A model generated the notes under the pieces. That model was not told the DNA's origin. It searched no databases and was given only the letters and a program-made list of their open reading frames with translations. A stretch of 64,000 nt of DNA from JAPPHA01 sp965220985 (GTDB lineage Bacteria; Pseudomonadota; Alphaproteobacteria; Rhodobacterales; Rhodobacteraceae). Positions 63,180-64,000 of this stretch are shown one piece after another. The position numbers and the translations under genes were made by a program. The DNA is taken from assembly GCA_965220985.1 (NCBI GenBank), contig OZ244854.1, positions 310,001 to 374,000 on the forward strand, in the 5' to 3' direction. Position 1 is the stretch's first letter, and each line of letters starts with the position of its first letter.

Positions 63180-64000
63180 TTAGTTTCCGTAGCCGTTGTT
63201 CGCTTCGATGTCGGCGTCGATTTCGTCTACCGCGGCATCGAGGGTGTCCGCGACGTCCGCTCCGTCGGCAATGTCGCTCAGCGCCTTCTCGAAGACCTTG
63301 GCGACAACCGGGTATCCCGGGGTCACCGGGCGAACGAGCGCCTGGGCCTCGGAGAGACCGAAGAAGACCTCCAACGCACCACCGGGAGCGTAATTCGTGG
63401 TCATCGCTGCAGCGGACGGGGTCGACGGAATCAGCCCGATGCCGTCCGAGAATGCCGCGAGGTACTTGTCCTGAATCGCGTGTTCGATCCAGGCGGTCGC
63501 ACCATCGGGATTCTCGCAAGTGCTGGTGACGCCGAACTGCCACGACGCCGCGCCGATCGTCGATCCGTTGCCGAAATCGGGGGCCGGCAGAAACACGACG
63601 TCATCGACGCCGCCGTCCATGGTTGCAACCGCTGCCCAGTTCCCGTTCCACGCAAAAGCGTAGCGACCGTCAATGAAGCCGCTGTCGCGGTCTGCACCGT
63701 CCTGGCTGGTCCCCGGTGCGTAACCGTTTGCAAACAGTCCCTGCCACCATTCGCCGAAAGCGAGCGCCGCCTCGCCGTTCAACGCGCCCTCGGCGGTGGT
63801 GTAGGTCGACCGGTCGATCATGTCGCCACCGAAGGACTGAATGAACGGACCGAATGCATAGGGGTACCATTCACCCTTCCACGCCATTCCGAGGTCCAGC
63901 GCGAACTCGTAGTTCCCCGAGTTCTTCGCGGCATCGAGCGCCGCCATGAACTCGTCCTTGTCCCAAGGTGAATCGAGGGTTGGGGTACGCAGACCGAGTT
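63180..64000 (-). CDS. ABC transporter extracellular sugar-binding protein, C-terminal part (runs off right edge)
   Basis: The frame is open to the window edge, at least 272 codons of a protein that is normally about 420. It has the SBP_bac_1 C-terminal pattern: WYPYAFGPFIQSFGGDMID, GEAALAFGEWWQGLFANG, DGRYAFAWNGNWAAVATM and WIEHAIQDKYLAAFSDGIGL. It is the ligand-catching subunit of the second CUT1 system. The signal peptide and start lie outside the window. The C-terminus is acidic (DTLDAAVDEIDADIEANNG). Confidence 0.92.
   Translation of the reverse strand, partial: LGLRTPTLDSPWDKDEFMAALDAAKNSGNYEFALDLGMAWKGEWYPYAFGPFIQSFGGDMIDRSTYTTAEGALNGEAALAFGEWWQGLFANGYAPGTSQDGADRDSGFIDGRYAFAWNGNWAAVATMDGGVDDVVFLPAPDFGNGSTIGAASWQFGVTSTCENPDGATAWIEHAIQDKYLAAFSDGIGLIPSTPSAAAMTTNYAPGGALEVFFGLSEAQALVRPVTPGYPVVAKVFEKALSDIADGADVADTLDAAVDEIDADIEANNGYGN

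Noticed and set aside
1..64000. tRNA, rRNA, phage integrase and insertion-sequence genes
   Set aside because: Looked for T-loop-like GGTTCGAATCC patterns, 16S/23S motifs and transposase or integrase signatures; none was convincing.

Overview
The window is GC-rich, densely coded alphaproteobacterial chromosome. Pointers to that group are an Smc with the usual ABC-type head motifs, a DUF1674 (SDHAF4-like) gene beside rsmB, an rsmB / heparinase II-III family / purH neighbourhood, TRAP and CUT1 transporters, and a complete-looking 4-hydroxyphenylpyruvate dioxygenase. A free-living, probably marine or soil heterotroph is my inference; no 16S rRNA or tRNA gene was seen, so I do not name a genus.

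Layout. 1-3400: a cobalamin/cobalt operon on the minus strand, headed by an adenosylcobalamin riboswitch (hupE-like permease, cobW, a GNAT acetyltransferase, and the start of cobN, which runs off the left edge). 3627-8787: smc, a TauE/SafE-type permease and a 1-Cys peroxiredoxin on the plus strand. 8878-9582: a vapBC toxin-antitoxin pair with a perfect operator palindrome. 9891-16615: translation and RNA genes (pnp, rpsO, dapB, rbfA, truB, a DUF1643 gene), with a broken subtilisin-like protease gene between rpsO and dapB. 16779-25392: EamA transporter, DUF1674, rsmB, a higA with a damaged higB, heparinase II/III-like gene, purH, hpd. 25744-29400: an AAA-ATPase-like/PD-(D/E)XK protein and two metallophosphoesterases. 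29772-35810: histidine utilisation genes hutU, hutH, hutI and divergent hutF. 36210-37832: a secreted protein of unknown function and a DUF899 protein.

37884-46333 is the most interesting block. It holds a DUF3237 gene, a MarR regulator, a short-chain dehydrogenase, a feruloyl-CoA-synthetase-like ligase, a three-gene TRAP transporter, a crotonase and an amidohydrolase-2 enzyme. The enzyme set matches the CoA-dependent, retro-Claisen p-hydroxycinnamate route described as Cou in Rhodococcus (ligase, hydratase, dehydrogenase, beta-ketoacyl-CoA hydrolase). The two divergent promoter regions share a near-identical candidate MarR operator, which would tie all nine genes into one regulon.

46491-64000 carries an RraA-like protein, an alpha/beta hydrolase, a CUT1 sugar ABC transporter (48105-52272), an accessory island (Schlafen/AlbA_2-type protein with a repeat linker and a trypsin-like protein whose catalytic His is replaced), a CaiB / decayed SDR / D-2-hydroxyacid dehydrogenase cluster, and a second CUT1 transporter with a GH32/GH43-like protein whose binding protein runs off the right edge. 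Strong stem-loops lie directly after the binding-protein gene in three solute transporter operons.
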